From Cellulophaga algicola DSM 14237 (GTDB lineage: Bacteria; Bacteroidota; Bacteroidia; Flavobacteriales; Flavobacteriaceae): DNA of 64,000 nucleotides. The DNA is taken from contig NC_014934.1 of the NCBI RefSeq assembly GCF_000186265.1, forward strand, positions 3,720,001-3,784,000, in the 5' to 3' direction. Shown here piece by piece: positions 1 to 7,943 of this stretch. Positions within the stretch are counted from its first letter, which is position 1, and every line of letters begins with the position of its first letter. Made by a program: the position numbers and the translations under genes. A model generated the notes under the pieces. That model was not told the origin of the DNA and did no database searches. It worked only from the letters and a program-made list of their open reading frames with translations.

Positions 1-1080
1 CATTTCAGAAGAAATAAGCGTGGTGGTTTCAGTAGCTATTTTATCTGCCTTATTGACCAACAAAAGAATAGATTTCTGTGGAAACTGATTTTTTATCTTT
101 TCAATTTCTATTTTTAAAGCGTCTATCTGTTTTTTCTCTTTTATAAGTGCACCATCAATTAAATAAAGGACAACTTCTGCTTGTTTTATTTTTTCGAATG
201 TTTTCTTTATCCCAATACCTTCAACAATATCTTGCGTTTCACGAATTCCTGCCGTATCAATAAACCGAAATCCGATACCATCAATAGATAGTTCATCCTC
301 AATAGTATCACGGGTAGTACCCGCAATATCAGATACAATAGCTCTATCTTCGTTTAATAGCGAGTTTAATAAGGTAGATTTTCCAACATTAGGTTCGCCT
401 ACAATAGCTACCGGAATTCCGTTTTTTATTACATTCCCTACAGCAAAAGAATCTATAAGACGTTTTAAGACCAACGTAATTCTATTGATAAGGTCTTGAA
501 ACTGCGCTCTATTCGCAAACTCCACATCTTCCTCTGAAAAATCTAACTCTAATTCTATTAAGGAAGCAAAGTTCATTAGCTCTGCTCGCAATTCTTTTAT
601 TTCATTGCTAAACCCGCCACGCATTTGCTGAATGGCAATTTGATGACTCGCAGCATTGTCCGAAGCAATAACATCTGCTACGGCTTCAGCCTGACTTAAA
701 TCTATCTTTCCATTTAAAAAGGCACGTAAGGTAAACTCTCCGGCGTCTGCAGTTCTGCATCCATTTCTTAAAAATAATTGGATAATTTCTTGCTGAATAT
801 AGGTGGAGCCATGGCATGAAATTTCTACTATATTTTCTCCAGTATAAGAATTAGGTCCTTTAAATATAGAGGCTAAAACTTCGTCTAAAATACGGTCTCC
901 ATCTACAATATGTCCTAATAAAATGGTGTGTGTCTTTTGGTTGGATAGTTTTTTACCTTTCCTAGATACAAAATGGTTTGAAGCAATAGTAATAGCATCA
1001 TTACCAGAAAGGCGAATTATAGCAATGGCTCCCGCACCAGATGGTGTTGCTAGTGCTACTATAGTATCTTGTTGTATCAT
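1..1080 (-). CDS. mnmE: tRNA modification GTPase MnmE, C-terminus outside window
   Basis: MnmE with MnmG installs carboxymethylaminomethyl groups on U34 of certain tRNAs in the cytoplasm. The 360 visible residues begin MIQQDTIVALATPSGAGAIA at the ATG at 1078-1080. They hold the N-terminal folate-binding domain, the start of the helical domain, and the G domain with P-loop GEPNVGKS, the TTRDT loop, DTAG and the NKAD guanine-specificity motif. The C-terminal part with the usual CIGK end lies beyond position 1. It is transcribed away from the coiled-coil gene at 1551. The family assignment is secure; only completeness is unknown. Confidence 0.97.
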   Translation of the reverse strand, partial: MIQQDTIVALATPSGAGAIAIIRLSGNDAITIASNHFVSRKGKKLSNQKTHTILLGHIVDGDRILDEVLASIFKGPNSYTGENIVEISCHGSTYIQQEIIQLFLRNGCRTADAGEFTLRAFLNGKIDLSQAEAVADVIASDNAASHQIAIQQMRGGFSNEIKELRAELMNFASLIELELDFSEEDVEFANRAQFQDLINRITLVLKRLIDSFAVGNVIKNGIPVAIVGEPNVGKSTLLNSLLNEDRAIVSDIAGTTRDTIEDELSIDGIGFRFIDTAGIRETQDIVEGIGIKKTFEKIKQAEVVLYLIDGALIKEKKQIDALKIEIEKIKNQFPQKSILLLVNKADKIATETTTLISSEM

Positions 1081-1394
1081 GATGCAAAAATATAAAATAG
1101 AATCTGGTAATCTACTACCATAGTATAATATCTAGATTTAGCAGTCATTTATTAGAGGAATGCTAGGCTGTAAAAGGTCAAAAATATTGCTTAGTCATCT
1201 ATTCGTTAAAGGAATGTATAAAATAGTAAGCTTAGGTTTTAAAGTTTGGTTTAAGAAATTTTCAAAATACTTTTTTGCAACTGTAATTCAGGAATAAAGG
1301 CTTATGTCTGTGTATGTATAAATTGTTGTTTGTGAGTGGTTTGTGGTTATATAATCTATAATGTGTTGATCTATGTATTTTAAAATAATTGCAG

Positions 1395-1430
1395 GAAAAA
1401 ATGCCGTTTTATAAAAGCGGCATTTTTTTT
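1395..1430 (+). terminator. Rho-independent terminator with no gene in front of it
   Basis: ATGCCG at 1401-1406 pairs with CGGCAT at 1418-1423 around an A/T palindromic core, followed by eight T. On the + strand no ORF precedes it, because mnmE starts at 1080 on the other strand. The 1081-1394 stretch has no gene I can recognise but contains two imperfect copies of a GTCATYTATT...GGAATG motif at 1143 and 1194. The terminator could end a small RNA from this gap. Confidence 0.7.
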
Positions 1431-1550
1431 GATATATACCTTTTTAGACCCGCAATAGAGGGGATTTTACAACGTACAAAATAAAAATATTTTATGATGG
1501 TGATTCATTCTATTTTGTACATTCGTTGTCCATTAACAATTAAATTATAT

Positions 1551-2099
1551 ATGAATAAATTAGCAGTAGTAGCAATGATTGCATTATTTTCTTTAGGAAA
1601 ATCTTATGCACAAGAAACAGAACAAGTTAAAGATTCTATCATAGTCGTAAAAGATATGATAAAAGAACAAGAGGATTTAAAGCAAATAGAACAAGCTAAA
1701 GTAGAAGCTGCCGCAGCAAAAGCAGAGCAGAAAGCGGCTGAAAAAGAACAAAAGGCAAAAGAAAAAGAGCAGAAAGCGGCTGAAAAAGAACAAAAGGCAA
1801 AAGAAAAAGAGCAGAAGAAAATAGCGAAAGAGCAGAAACAAGCAGAGAAAGAACAAAAGAAAGTTGAAAAGGAAGCTAAAAAGGCCGAAAAATTAAAAGA
1901 TCAAATAGCAGATAAAATACAAGATATTCAAAAAAGTGAAGACAAAATCGCTAAATACGATATGAAACTTGCAGAAGGTCAGCGTAAAGGCAAACTTTCT
2001 CCTGTAGATATAGGCAAGTTAAATGATAAAATTTCGAAAGAAAACATCAAAATTTTAAAGGAATCAGAAAAATTAAGAAAGTTAGAACGTAAACAATAA
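1551..2099 (+). CDS. secreted lysine/glutamate-rich coiled-coil protein
   Basis: A 182-residue protein with a signal peptide (MNKLAVVAMIALFSLGKSYA, cleavage before QETEQ). It is followed by an uninterrupted charged helix of KAEQKAAEKEQKAKEKEQ repeats from about residue 40 to 110, and a second helical stretch to the C-terminus. I chose the ATG at 1551 because it places the signal peptide at the N-terminus; an upstream ATG at 1494 would put 19 unlikely residues before it. No enzymatic motif is visible. The likely location is periplasm or cell surface; the function is unknown. It is followed closely by the DUF4870 gene. Confidence 0.8.
   Translation: MNKLAVVAMIALFSLGKSYAQETEQVKDSIIVVKDMIKEQEDLKQIEQAKVEAAAAKAEQKAAEKEQKAKEKEQKAAEKEQKAKEKEQKKIAKEQKQAEKEQKKVEKEAKKAEKLKDQIADKIQDIQKSEDKIAKYDMKLAEGQRKGKLSPVDIGKLNDKISKENIKILKESEKLRKLERKQ
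1726..1809 (+). repeat. two exact 42-bp tandem copies inside the coiled-coil gene
   Basis: Positions 1726-1767 and 1768-1809 are identical 42-bp units. Each encodes 14 residues, so copy-number change would lengthen or shorten the helix without shifting the frame. Weaker copies continue on both sides. Confidence 0.9.
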
Positions 2100-2167
2100 T
2101 TTTTTTTCTTGTAACAATTTGTTTTCTCATGCGTCTTATTAGTACATCAATCAAAAATCAAAATATC

Positions 2168-2506
2168 ATGCAAAAAGAAAACAAACAGTTATTAGTCATT
2201 ACCCATTTAAGTCAATTATTAGATGTTGTAACAGGTTTTGGAGGGTTTATAGTTCCATTAGTAATATGGTTAACCCAAAAAGATTCGGTATTGAATATGG
2301 AAGAGAATGGAAAGGCAATTATGAATTTTAGAATTAGTATGTTTATCTATTTTATTATTTGTATTCCTATGGTGCTTTTATTCGGCTTAGGGGTATTAGG
2401 TTTTTTAATATTAGGGATTTTAACTTTTGTATTTCCTATAGTAAATGCCATACGAGTTAGTAATGATCAACAACCGTATTATCCTATGAGTATCAAATTT
2501 TTATAA
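2168..2506 (+). CDS. DUF4870 family small membrane protein
   Basis: A 112-residue protein starting MQKENKQLLVITHLSQLLD at the ATG at 2168; the ATG at 2129 is in frame but adds an atypical basic leader. The pattern is that of DUF4870: an N-terminal helix with THLSQLLDVVTGFGGFIVPLVIWLTQKD, a conserved GKAIMNFRIS motif, then a long hydrophobic hairpin and a short tail. It should be an inner-membrane protein with about three membrane segments. The family has no known biochemical role. It is co-directional with the coiled-coil gene 68 bp upstream and is closed by the terminator at 2526. Confidence 0.85.
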   Translation: MQKENKQLLVITHLSQLLDVVTGFGGFIVPLVIWLTQKDSVLNMEENGKAIMNFRISMFIYFIICIPMVLLFGLGVLGFLILGILTFVFPIVNAIRVSNDQQPYYPMSIKFL

Positions 2507-2525
2507 TCAAATACTTTATTAAAAA

Positions 2526-2562
2526 TAAAAAACCCCAATCACGTAAGTAATTGGGGTTTTTC
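2526..2562. terminator. bidirectional terminator between DUF4870 gene and dnaN
   Basis: AAAAACCCCAATtacgtg-type stem: AAAACCCCAAT pairs with ATTGGGGTTTT around a short loop, with A-run before and T-run after. It sits between two convergent genes, so it can end both. Confidence 0.85.
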
Positions 2563-2581
2563 TATAAAAATCTGGTTGGTA

Positions 2582-3700
2582 TTAATTATTAAGCATTACA
2601 GGCATAACAAGCATTGTAACCAATTCTCCTTCATCTAAACCATCCACAGGAGTTAAAATACCAGCTCTATTTGGTAAACTCATTTCTAATGAAACATCAT
2701 CAGAGGTTAAGTTCGCTAGCATTTCAACCAAAAATCTTGAGTTAAAACCAATTTGCATATCATCGCCTTGGTATGAGCATGTTAAGCGCTCTTCTGCTTT
2801 ATTGCTGTAATCAATATCTTCAGCAGAAATATTAAGTTCTGCACCAGCAATTTTTAAACGTATTTGGTGCGTTGTTTTATTAGAAAATATAGAAACTCTA
2901 CGAACAGAGCTCAACAACTGATTTCTAGAAATAGATAATACATTTGGATTCTCTTTAGGGATTACCGCTTCATAGTTTGGATACTTACCATCTATTAAGC
3001 GACAGATAAGTTCTGTGTTTTCAAAACTAAATTTTGCATTACTTTCATTGTACTCAATAGTTACGTCAGATTCACTACCTCCTAAAATACCTTTTAAAAG
3101 ATTTAAAGGTTTTTTCGGCATAATAAACTCTGCAACTTGCGAAGCAGAAATATCTGTTCTTTGGTATTTTACCAATTTATGTGCATCAGTAGCTACAAAG
3201 GTTAAACTCTCTGGAGAAAACTGAAAAAAGATACCACTCATTACGGGTCTTAAATCATCATTACCTGCAGCAAATATTGTTTTGTTGATAGCTGTTGCTA
3301 ATATGTCTCCAATAATAGTTGTAGAGCTAGGGTTTGCTAATTCTACCGCTTTAGGAAACTCAGCACCATCTGCATAGGCTAAAGCGTACTTACCATGATT
3401 AGAGCTTATTTCAACTGTATTGTTGTCTTCAACAACAAATGTTAAGGGTTGCTCCGGAAAGGTTTTTAATATATCTAATAATAGTTTTGCAGGAACTGCA
3501 ATTAAACCTTCATTATCAGAATCTACATTTAAAACAGAACTCATCGTAGTTTCTAAATCAGAAGCAGAAACAATTAATTGGTTTTGTTTTAAATCAAATA
3601 GAAAATTATCTAGAATTGGTAGTGTGTTGCTGTTGTTAATTACGCCACCTAAAACTTGTAATTGTTTAAGTAAATACGTGCTAGATACTATAAATTTCAT
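2582..3700 (-). CDS. dnaN: DNA polymerase III beta subunit (sliding clamp)
   Basis: A 372-residue protein of standard length for the clamp. It begins MKFIVSSTYLLKQLQVLGGV and has the three clamp subdomains in order. Recognisable stretches are FAAGNDDLRPVMSGIFFQF in the middle domain and the C-terminal GILTPVDGLDEGELVTMLVM, which carries the usual hydrophobic pocket and ends VMPVMLNN. As a homodimeric ring it tethers the replicative polymerase and repair proteins to DNA. It is a single gene facing the DUF4870 gene, with its own upstream region at 3701-4007. Confidence 0.97.
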   Translation of the reverse strand: MKFIVSSTYLLKQLQVLGGVINNSNTLPILDNFLFDLKQNQLIVSASDLETTMSSVLNVDSDNEGLIAVPAKLLLDILKTFPEQPLTFVVEDNNTVEISSNHGKYALAYADGAEFPKAVELANPSSTTIIGDILATAINKTIFAAGNDDLRPVMSGIFFQFSPESLTFVATDAHKLVKYQRTDISASQVAEFIMPKKPLNLLKGILGGSESDVTIEYNESNAKFSFENTELICRLIDGKYPNYEAVIPKENPNVLSISRNQLLSSVRRVSIFSNKTTHQIRLKIAGAELNISAEDIDYSNKAEERLTCSYQGDDMQIGFNSRFLVEMLANLTSDDVSLEMSLPNRAGILTPVDGLDEGELVTMLVMPVMLNN

Positions 3701-3793
3701 TCCTTATGTGTTTTATTTTCTCTTAAAATCTGTCGATGAATTAGTAATTAGAATATTAAAATTCTTTGGTTACTTAGACCGTCGCAAGAAAAA

Positions 3794-3829
3794 CAAAGAT
3801 ATTTTAATTGTTGTTTTTAATGAAACAAA
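3794..3829 (-). promoter_or_regulatory. possible dnaN promoter
   Basis: On the minus strand TATCTTTG (3794-3801) fits the Bacteroidota -7 box TAnnTTTG. A TTTG lies at 3826-3829, giving a spacer of 24, slightly longer than the usual 17-23. It is about 95 bp upstream of the dnaN start. The rest of 3701-4007 has no gene I can recognise. Confidence 0.4.
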
Positions 3830-4007
3830 CTTATCAACAGTTATTGCCCTATCAATTGCTACAAATATAGTATAATTATTGTCTATTATTAACGTCTAAA
3901 CCTACTGTTAATCAAGGAAAACCTTTTAAAAGTAAGTGTATAATTTTTACAAATTTAGAATACTCGTTTTTAACAATGTTTATAAGTAGCCTAAAACCTA
4001 CTCTATT

Positions 4008-4838
4008 TTACTTAAAATCTATGGTGATGGTATCTCTATAATCTAAACCGAGTAGGGTAGAGGCTCCTCCTACAGTATTTAAATCACTCTTATAGATGGC
4101 TAATTCTATATAGTTAGATGAATTAAAAAGGGCTAACAGGTCTCCTGGGCCGTTTCGTCTATCTTTTTCTAAATCAAAATTTATAATATCACTATACTTA
4201 TTATAGATTTTAGTAATTTTTTTATTTCGAGCATTTAAAATAAAATCTCTCCCTTTTCTATAGGCTTCAAAAGTATGCCTTTCTATATTCGTAATGACAT
4301 TCCCAAAATTATCAATATAAATTACGCTCCCAACAATACCATTGCCATTTTCTGTAATTCTAGGGGCAAATTCTCGAATATCTTTTAGTTTATTAAACAA
4401 TTTACCAACAACTTCTAAAGTGCCACCGCGCGCAATATGACAAGCAACTTTAACAAATACATCTAACACAGGAAATGATCCATGTTCTGGATTGGGAATA
4501 TTAATTTCAACGACCTTTTCAGGAGTAATCTCAGAAGTAATTAAACCAATAACACCATTGTTTGCGGTAATAAAATAATGACCATCTACAAGGATTGCAA
4601 TGTGCTGGTTTTCAGGGGTTGGCTCAGAGTCTACCCCTACAATGTGTATGGTGCCTTTAGGGAAACTCTTATAAGAATTTTTTAAAATATAAGCACATTC
4701 TGGAATGTTAAACGGACTTATCTCATTAGAGATGTCAACAATTTTAGCGTCGGCTAATTCCGAATAAATAGCACCTTTAATAACGCCAACAAAATGGTCC
4801 TTATATCCAAAATCAGTAGTTAATGTAATTATTGCCAT
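4008..4838 (-). CDS. SAM hydroxide adenosyltransferase (DUF62 family)
   Basis: A 276-residue protein beginning MAIITLTTDFGYKDHFVGVI, the family signature. It continues with the N-terminal SAM-binding portion (VDISNEISPFNI, HIVGVDSEP) and the C-terminal beta-barrel part (NGIVGSVIYIDNFGNVITNI, GPGDLLALFNSSNYIELAI). Members hydrolyse S-adenosylmethionine to adenosine and methionine; fluorinases and chlorinases are relatives. Substrate specificity cannot be read here with certainty, but the hydrolytic role is the default for such housekeeping copies. It is divergent from the PhoH gene. Confidence 0.9.
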   Translation of the reverse strand: MAIITLTTDFGYKDHFVGVIKGAIYSELADAKIVDISNEISPFNIPECAYILKNSYKSFPKGTIHIVGVDSEPTPENQHIAILVDGHYFITANNGVIGLITSEITPEKVVEINIPNPEHGSFPVLDVFVKVACHIARGGTLEVVGKLFNKLKDIREFAPRITENGNGIVGSVIYIDNFGNVITNIERHTFEAYRKGRDFILNARNKKITKIYNKYSDIINFDLEKDRRNGPGDLLALFNSSNYIELAIYKSDLNTVGGASTLLGLDYRDTITIDFK

Positions 4839-4965
4839 GTAAGACTGTTGATATTTTTTTACTTTATGAAACTGATTTTTACTTAAGTTTGTTTAACAAA
4901 ATTACACAAATTTTAAGGCAACTAAAATTAATATTTAATAGGTAAGTAATTAAATCCCATATTCT

Positions 4966-5919
4966 TTGAAAGAACTTGTAATTGAACTCACAGAAATTAG
5001 TCCTAGAGATTTTTTTGGACAGCAAAATGAAAATATAGACTTGATAAAAAAGTACTTTCCAAAGCTAAAAATTGTAGCACGAGGAAGTAAGATTAGAGTC
5101 TATGGCGATGACGAACTTCTGGAAGAGTTTGATCAGCGTTTTAAATCACTTACGGAACATTATGTGAAGTATAATAAGTTAGACGAGAATAGTATTGAAC
5201 GTTTGCTTATGAGTACTGCAGAAGATGATCTGTCGGCTTCTGAAAGTAGTGGAGAAGTCATCATTCATGGTGTTAGCGGTCGTTTGATAAAAGCACAAAC
5301 CGTTAATCAGCGTAAATTGGTTGATGCCGTACGCAAAAATGACATGGTTTTCGCAATTGGCCCCGCGGGTACGGGTAAAACATATACCGCGGTAGCACTT
5401 GCTGTAAAAGCCTTAAAAGAGAAAAGAGTCAAACGCATTATTCTAACGAGACCAGCAGTAGAGGCAGGTGAAAACCTTGGGTTCTTGCCAGGAGATTTAA
5501 AAGAGAAATTAGATCCGTATATGCAGCCCTTATACGATGCGTTACGCGATATGATTACGCCAGAAAAACTGGCTTTTTATATAGAAAATGGTACCATACA
5601 AATTGCACCATTGGCATTTATGCGCGGTAGAACATTAGATCATGCTTTTGTAATTTTAGATGAAGGCCAAAATACAACGCATGCCCAGATGAAAATGTTC
5701 TTAACAAGAATGGGTAAAAATGCACAGTTTTTAATTACGGGAGATCCCGGGCAAATAGATTTACCTAGAAGAACCGTTTCAGGATTAAAAGAAGCTTTGT
5801 TAGTTTTACAAAATGTAGAAGGAATTTCAATTATCCAATTAGATGATAAAGATGTTATCCGTCATAAATTAGTGAAAAAAGTAATAGAAGCTTATAAAGG
5901 TTTAGAGCACCAAAACTAG
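4966..5919 (+). CDS. PhoH family ATPase
   Basis: A 317-residue cytoplasmic ATPase starting at a TTG codon (KELVIELTEISPRDFFGQ); no nearby in-frame ATG keeps the conserved N-terminus. The N-terminal third resembles the KH-like part of PhoH proteins. The ATPase core has P-loop GPAGTGKT at about residues 132-139, RPAVEAGE, and the Walker B region FVILDEGQN. Near the C-terminus is the TGDPGQIDLP motif. Family members are linked to RNA metabolism and ribosome maturation. purC follows after 45 bp and may be co-transcribed. A TAAGTTTG -7-like box lies at 4884, but without a matching -33 element. Confidence 0.93.
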   Translation: MKELVIELTEISPRDFFGQQNENIDLIKKYFPKLKIVARGSKIRVYGDDELLEEFDQRFKSLTEHYVKYNKLDENSIERLLMSTAEDDLSASESSGEVIIHGVSGRLIKAQTVNQRKLVDAVRKNDMVFAIGPAGTGKTYTAVALAVKALKEKRVKRIILTRPAVEAGENLGFLPGDLKEKLDPYMQPLYDALRDMITPEKLAFYIENGTIQIAPLAFMRGRTLDHAFVILDEGQNTTHAQMKMFLTRMGKNAQFLITGDPGQIDLPRRTVSGLKEALLVLQNVEGISIIQLDDKDVIRHKLVKKVIEAYKGLEHQN

Positions 5920-5964
5920 CTTTCAATTTAATATATAATAATAGTCAACGCATTCCTTAAGAGC

Positions 5965-6918
5965 ATGAACAATACAATTACAGATACAAATTTTAATTTT
6001 CCAGGACAGCTTAGTATTTATAAAGGAAAAGTAAGAGAAGTGTACACTTTAGCAAATGACATTATGGTAATGATTGCTACAGATAGGCTTTCTGCTTTTG
6101 ATGTTGTTATGCCAAAGGGTATACCTTATAAAGGTCAGATACTAAATCAGATTGCAACGAAAATGATGGCAGATACGTCAGATATTGTTCCCAATTGGTT
6201 GCTAGCAACACCAGACCCTAACGTAGCTATTGGGCATGCTTGTGAGCCTTTTAAAGTAGAAATGGTAATTCGTGGATACATGTCTGGGCATGCAGCTCGT
6301 GAATATAAAGCAGGTAAAAGAATGCTTTGTGGAGTAGCTTTGCCAGAAGGGTTAATAGAGAATGATAAATTTCCTGAACCTATTATAACGCCAGCGACTA
6401 AAGCAGAAATGGGCGATCATGATGAAGATATTTCTAGAGAAGATATTTTAAAAAGAGGAATTGTTTCTGAAGAAGATTATAGCATCCTAGAAAAATATAC
6501 CAAAGATCTTTTTCAACGAGGAACAGAAATTGCAGCAGAGAGAGGTTTAATTTTAGTTGATACCAAATATGAGTTTGGGAAAACTAAAGACGGTAAAATT
6601 GTATTAATTGATGAAATACATACTCCAGATTCTTCACGCTATTTTTACACGGAAGGGTATACCGAAAGGCAAAAAAATGGGGCGATGCAAAAACAACTTT
6701 CTAAAGAGTTTGTACGTCAATGGCTAATTTCTAATGACTTTCAGGGTTTAGAAGGTCAGAAAGTACCAGAAATGTCTGATGATTATATTACAACGGTATC
6801 AGATAGGTATATTGAACTATATGAGAATATCGTAGGAGAATCATTCCAAAAAGCTAACATTTCAGATATTCAAACAAGAATAGAAACTAATGTTTTAGCG
6901 TATTTAAATAAAAGCTAA
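5965..6918 (+). CDS. purC: phosphoribosylaminoimidazole-succinocarboxamide synthase
   Basis: SAICAR synthase of purine biosynthesis, joining CAIR and aspartate with ATP. The 317-residue sequence has the N-terminal YKGKVREVY substrate loop, [12 protein letters not shown], the [11 protein letters not shown] stretch, and the C-terminal ATP-site sequence [10 protein letters not shown] followed by [13 protein letters not shown]. The length fits the long form usual in Bacteroidota. It is downstream of the PhoH gene on the same strand and ends against the small gene at 6928. Confidence 0.96.
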   Translation: MNNTITDTNFNFPGQLSIYKGKVREVYTLANDIMVMIATDRLSAFDVVMPKGIPYKGQILNQIATKMMADTSDIVPNWLLATPDPNVAIGHACEPFKVEMVIRGYMSGHAAREYKAGKRMLCGVALPEGLIENDKFPEPIITPATKAEMGDHDEDISREDILKRGIVSEEDYSILEKYTKDLFQRGTEIAAERGLILVDTKYEFGKTKDGKIVLIDEIHTPDSSRYFYTEGYTERQKNGAMQKQLSKEFVRQWLISNDFQGLEGQKVPEMSDDYITTVSDRYIELYENIVGESFQKANISDIQTRIETNVLAYLNKS

Positions 6919-6927
6919 GTACAAAAA

Positions 6928-7116
6928 TTACTTAATAATAACATGAGCAGTAACCAAATTAGCTTTTTTAAGAGGTGTTTTTTGGCTAGTTTTTTTGTAC
7001 TCTGTATTTTTAATGGCCGAAGATTTAGGACTTTCTTGAGTTGTACCATAAAAGGTAGCTGATCCTATAAATGCCATAAGGAAAATAAAGCTCTTAATTT
7101 TTTGAATTCTTTTCAT
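6928..7116 (-). CDS. small exported protein of unknown function
   Basis: A 62-residue ORF with a plausible signal sequence (KIKSFIFLMAFIGSATFYG) followed by a short Lys/Ser/Thr-rich tail. A GGAGG-like purine run just before the ATG (ctctcggaggtttg on the + strand reads as a weak site) does not settle the start. I do not recognise a family. It is convergent with purC, with only 9 bp between their stops. The short length leaves some chance it is not translated. Confidence 0.5.
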   Translation of the reverse strand: MKRIQKIKSFIFLMAFIGSATFYGTTQESPKSSAIKNTEYKKTSQKTPLKKANLVTAHVIIK

Positions 7117-7195
7117 GCTCTCGGAGGTTTGATTGCTGAAATTAATAAAATATTCTTAAAATAATGCGTTTTGACTTAAAAAATTACATTTAAAC

Positions 7196-7245
7196 GGAAA
7201 ATTGTTGGTTATCTGTATTTATAACTAACAATTTTCCTTCTTTTC
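7196..7245. terminator. long hairpin, terminator
   Basis: GGAAAATTGTTGGTTAT (7196-7212) pairs with ATAACTAACAATTTTCC (7221-7237) around a short loop, with one mismatch, followed on the + strand by TTCTTTT. It lies just past the end of the DUF294-exonuclease operon and upstream of the small gene at 7116. Confidence 0.7.
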
Positions 7246-7280
7246 ATATAAAAATAGGCTTGTACGTTATATATCTATAA

Positions 7281-7943
7281 TCAATCGCGTAAAAAACTGA
7301 GGGTTACTTCTTTTTTGGATTCTTTTAGCTTACTAATAATCTTTAAAAAGAGTATAGCTGTAATATAAGCATCACCCATAGCAGTATGCCTATCTTTTTT
7401 TGAAATGCTAAATTTATCAGCTAATTCATCTAATGTGTAATTTTCTTTTCTTGTAATTAAATTAGATCTAATAATTGTCTTTTTATAGAGATGAGAAGTA
7501 TCCAAATAGGTGTTTTTTAATTCGGGTAATCCATTTCTTAGTAAGGCATTGTTAATCATATTTAAATCAAAAATTGCATGGTGTGCAATAATTACACTGT
7601 TCCCTACATAGGTAATAAATTGTTCTAAAGCCTCTAGTTCAGTTACCCTAGGAACTGTACTGTTTTTGAGTATTCCGTGGATTGGGGCGGCATCTTTACC
7701 ATACACTTGCTGTGTAACAAATACTTCAAAACCATCTCTTATCGCAATTTGTTGCTGTACTAATTTTACAGCACCAATGCATAAGATTCTATCGTTAGAA
7801 TAATCAAAACCCGTAGTTTCAGTATCTAAAACAGTATATACGGTGTCAACTAGTTTTTCCGTAGGTTTTTCTTTAAATTTTAACGCATAGTCGTTCCAAA
7901 ATTGAGGAAGACTGGCTTTGTTTTTTTTTAAAAAGTTAAACAT
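7281..7943 (-). CDS. DnaQ-like 3'-5' exonuclease (DEDDh)
   Basis: A 220-residue protein with the exonuclease fold of the PolIII epsilon family. The first motif is VLDTETTGFD at about residues 38-47, with the acidic pair D and E. The second lies around IIAHHAIFDLNMI near residue 117, and the last is KDRHTAMGDAYITA near 182, giving the His-x4-Asp of DEDDh enzymes. Its ATG overlaps the stop of the DUF294 gene by one base (TAATG), so the two are translationally coupled. In other Bacteroidota this exonuclease is commonly paired with a CBS/DUF294 protein. It is probably an accessory exonuclease rather than the replicative proofreader. Confidence 0.9.
   Translation of the reverse strand: MFNFLKKNKASLPQFWNDYALKFKEKPTEKLVDTVYTVLDTETTGFDYSNDRILCIGAVKLVQQQIAIRDGFEVFVTQQVYGKDAAPIHGILKNSTVPRVTELEALEQFITYVGNSVIIAHHAIFDLNMINNALLRNGLPELKNTYLDTSHLYKKTIIRSNLITRKENYTLDELADKFSISKKDRHTAMGDAYITAILFLKIISKLKESKKEVTLSFLRD

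Noticed and set aside
3829-3840. DnaA-box-like TTATCAACA near dnaN, as part of an origin
   Set aside because: Single copy with one mismatch, no cluster, no AT-rich unwinding module and no dnaA. dnaN here is next to mnmE, not dnaA.
4884-4891. TAAGTTTG as a PhoH-gene promoter
   Set aside because: The -7 box fits but no TTG or TTTG lies at the needed 17-23 bp spacing upstream.
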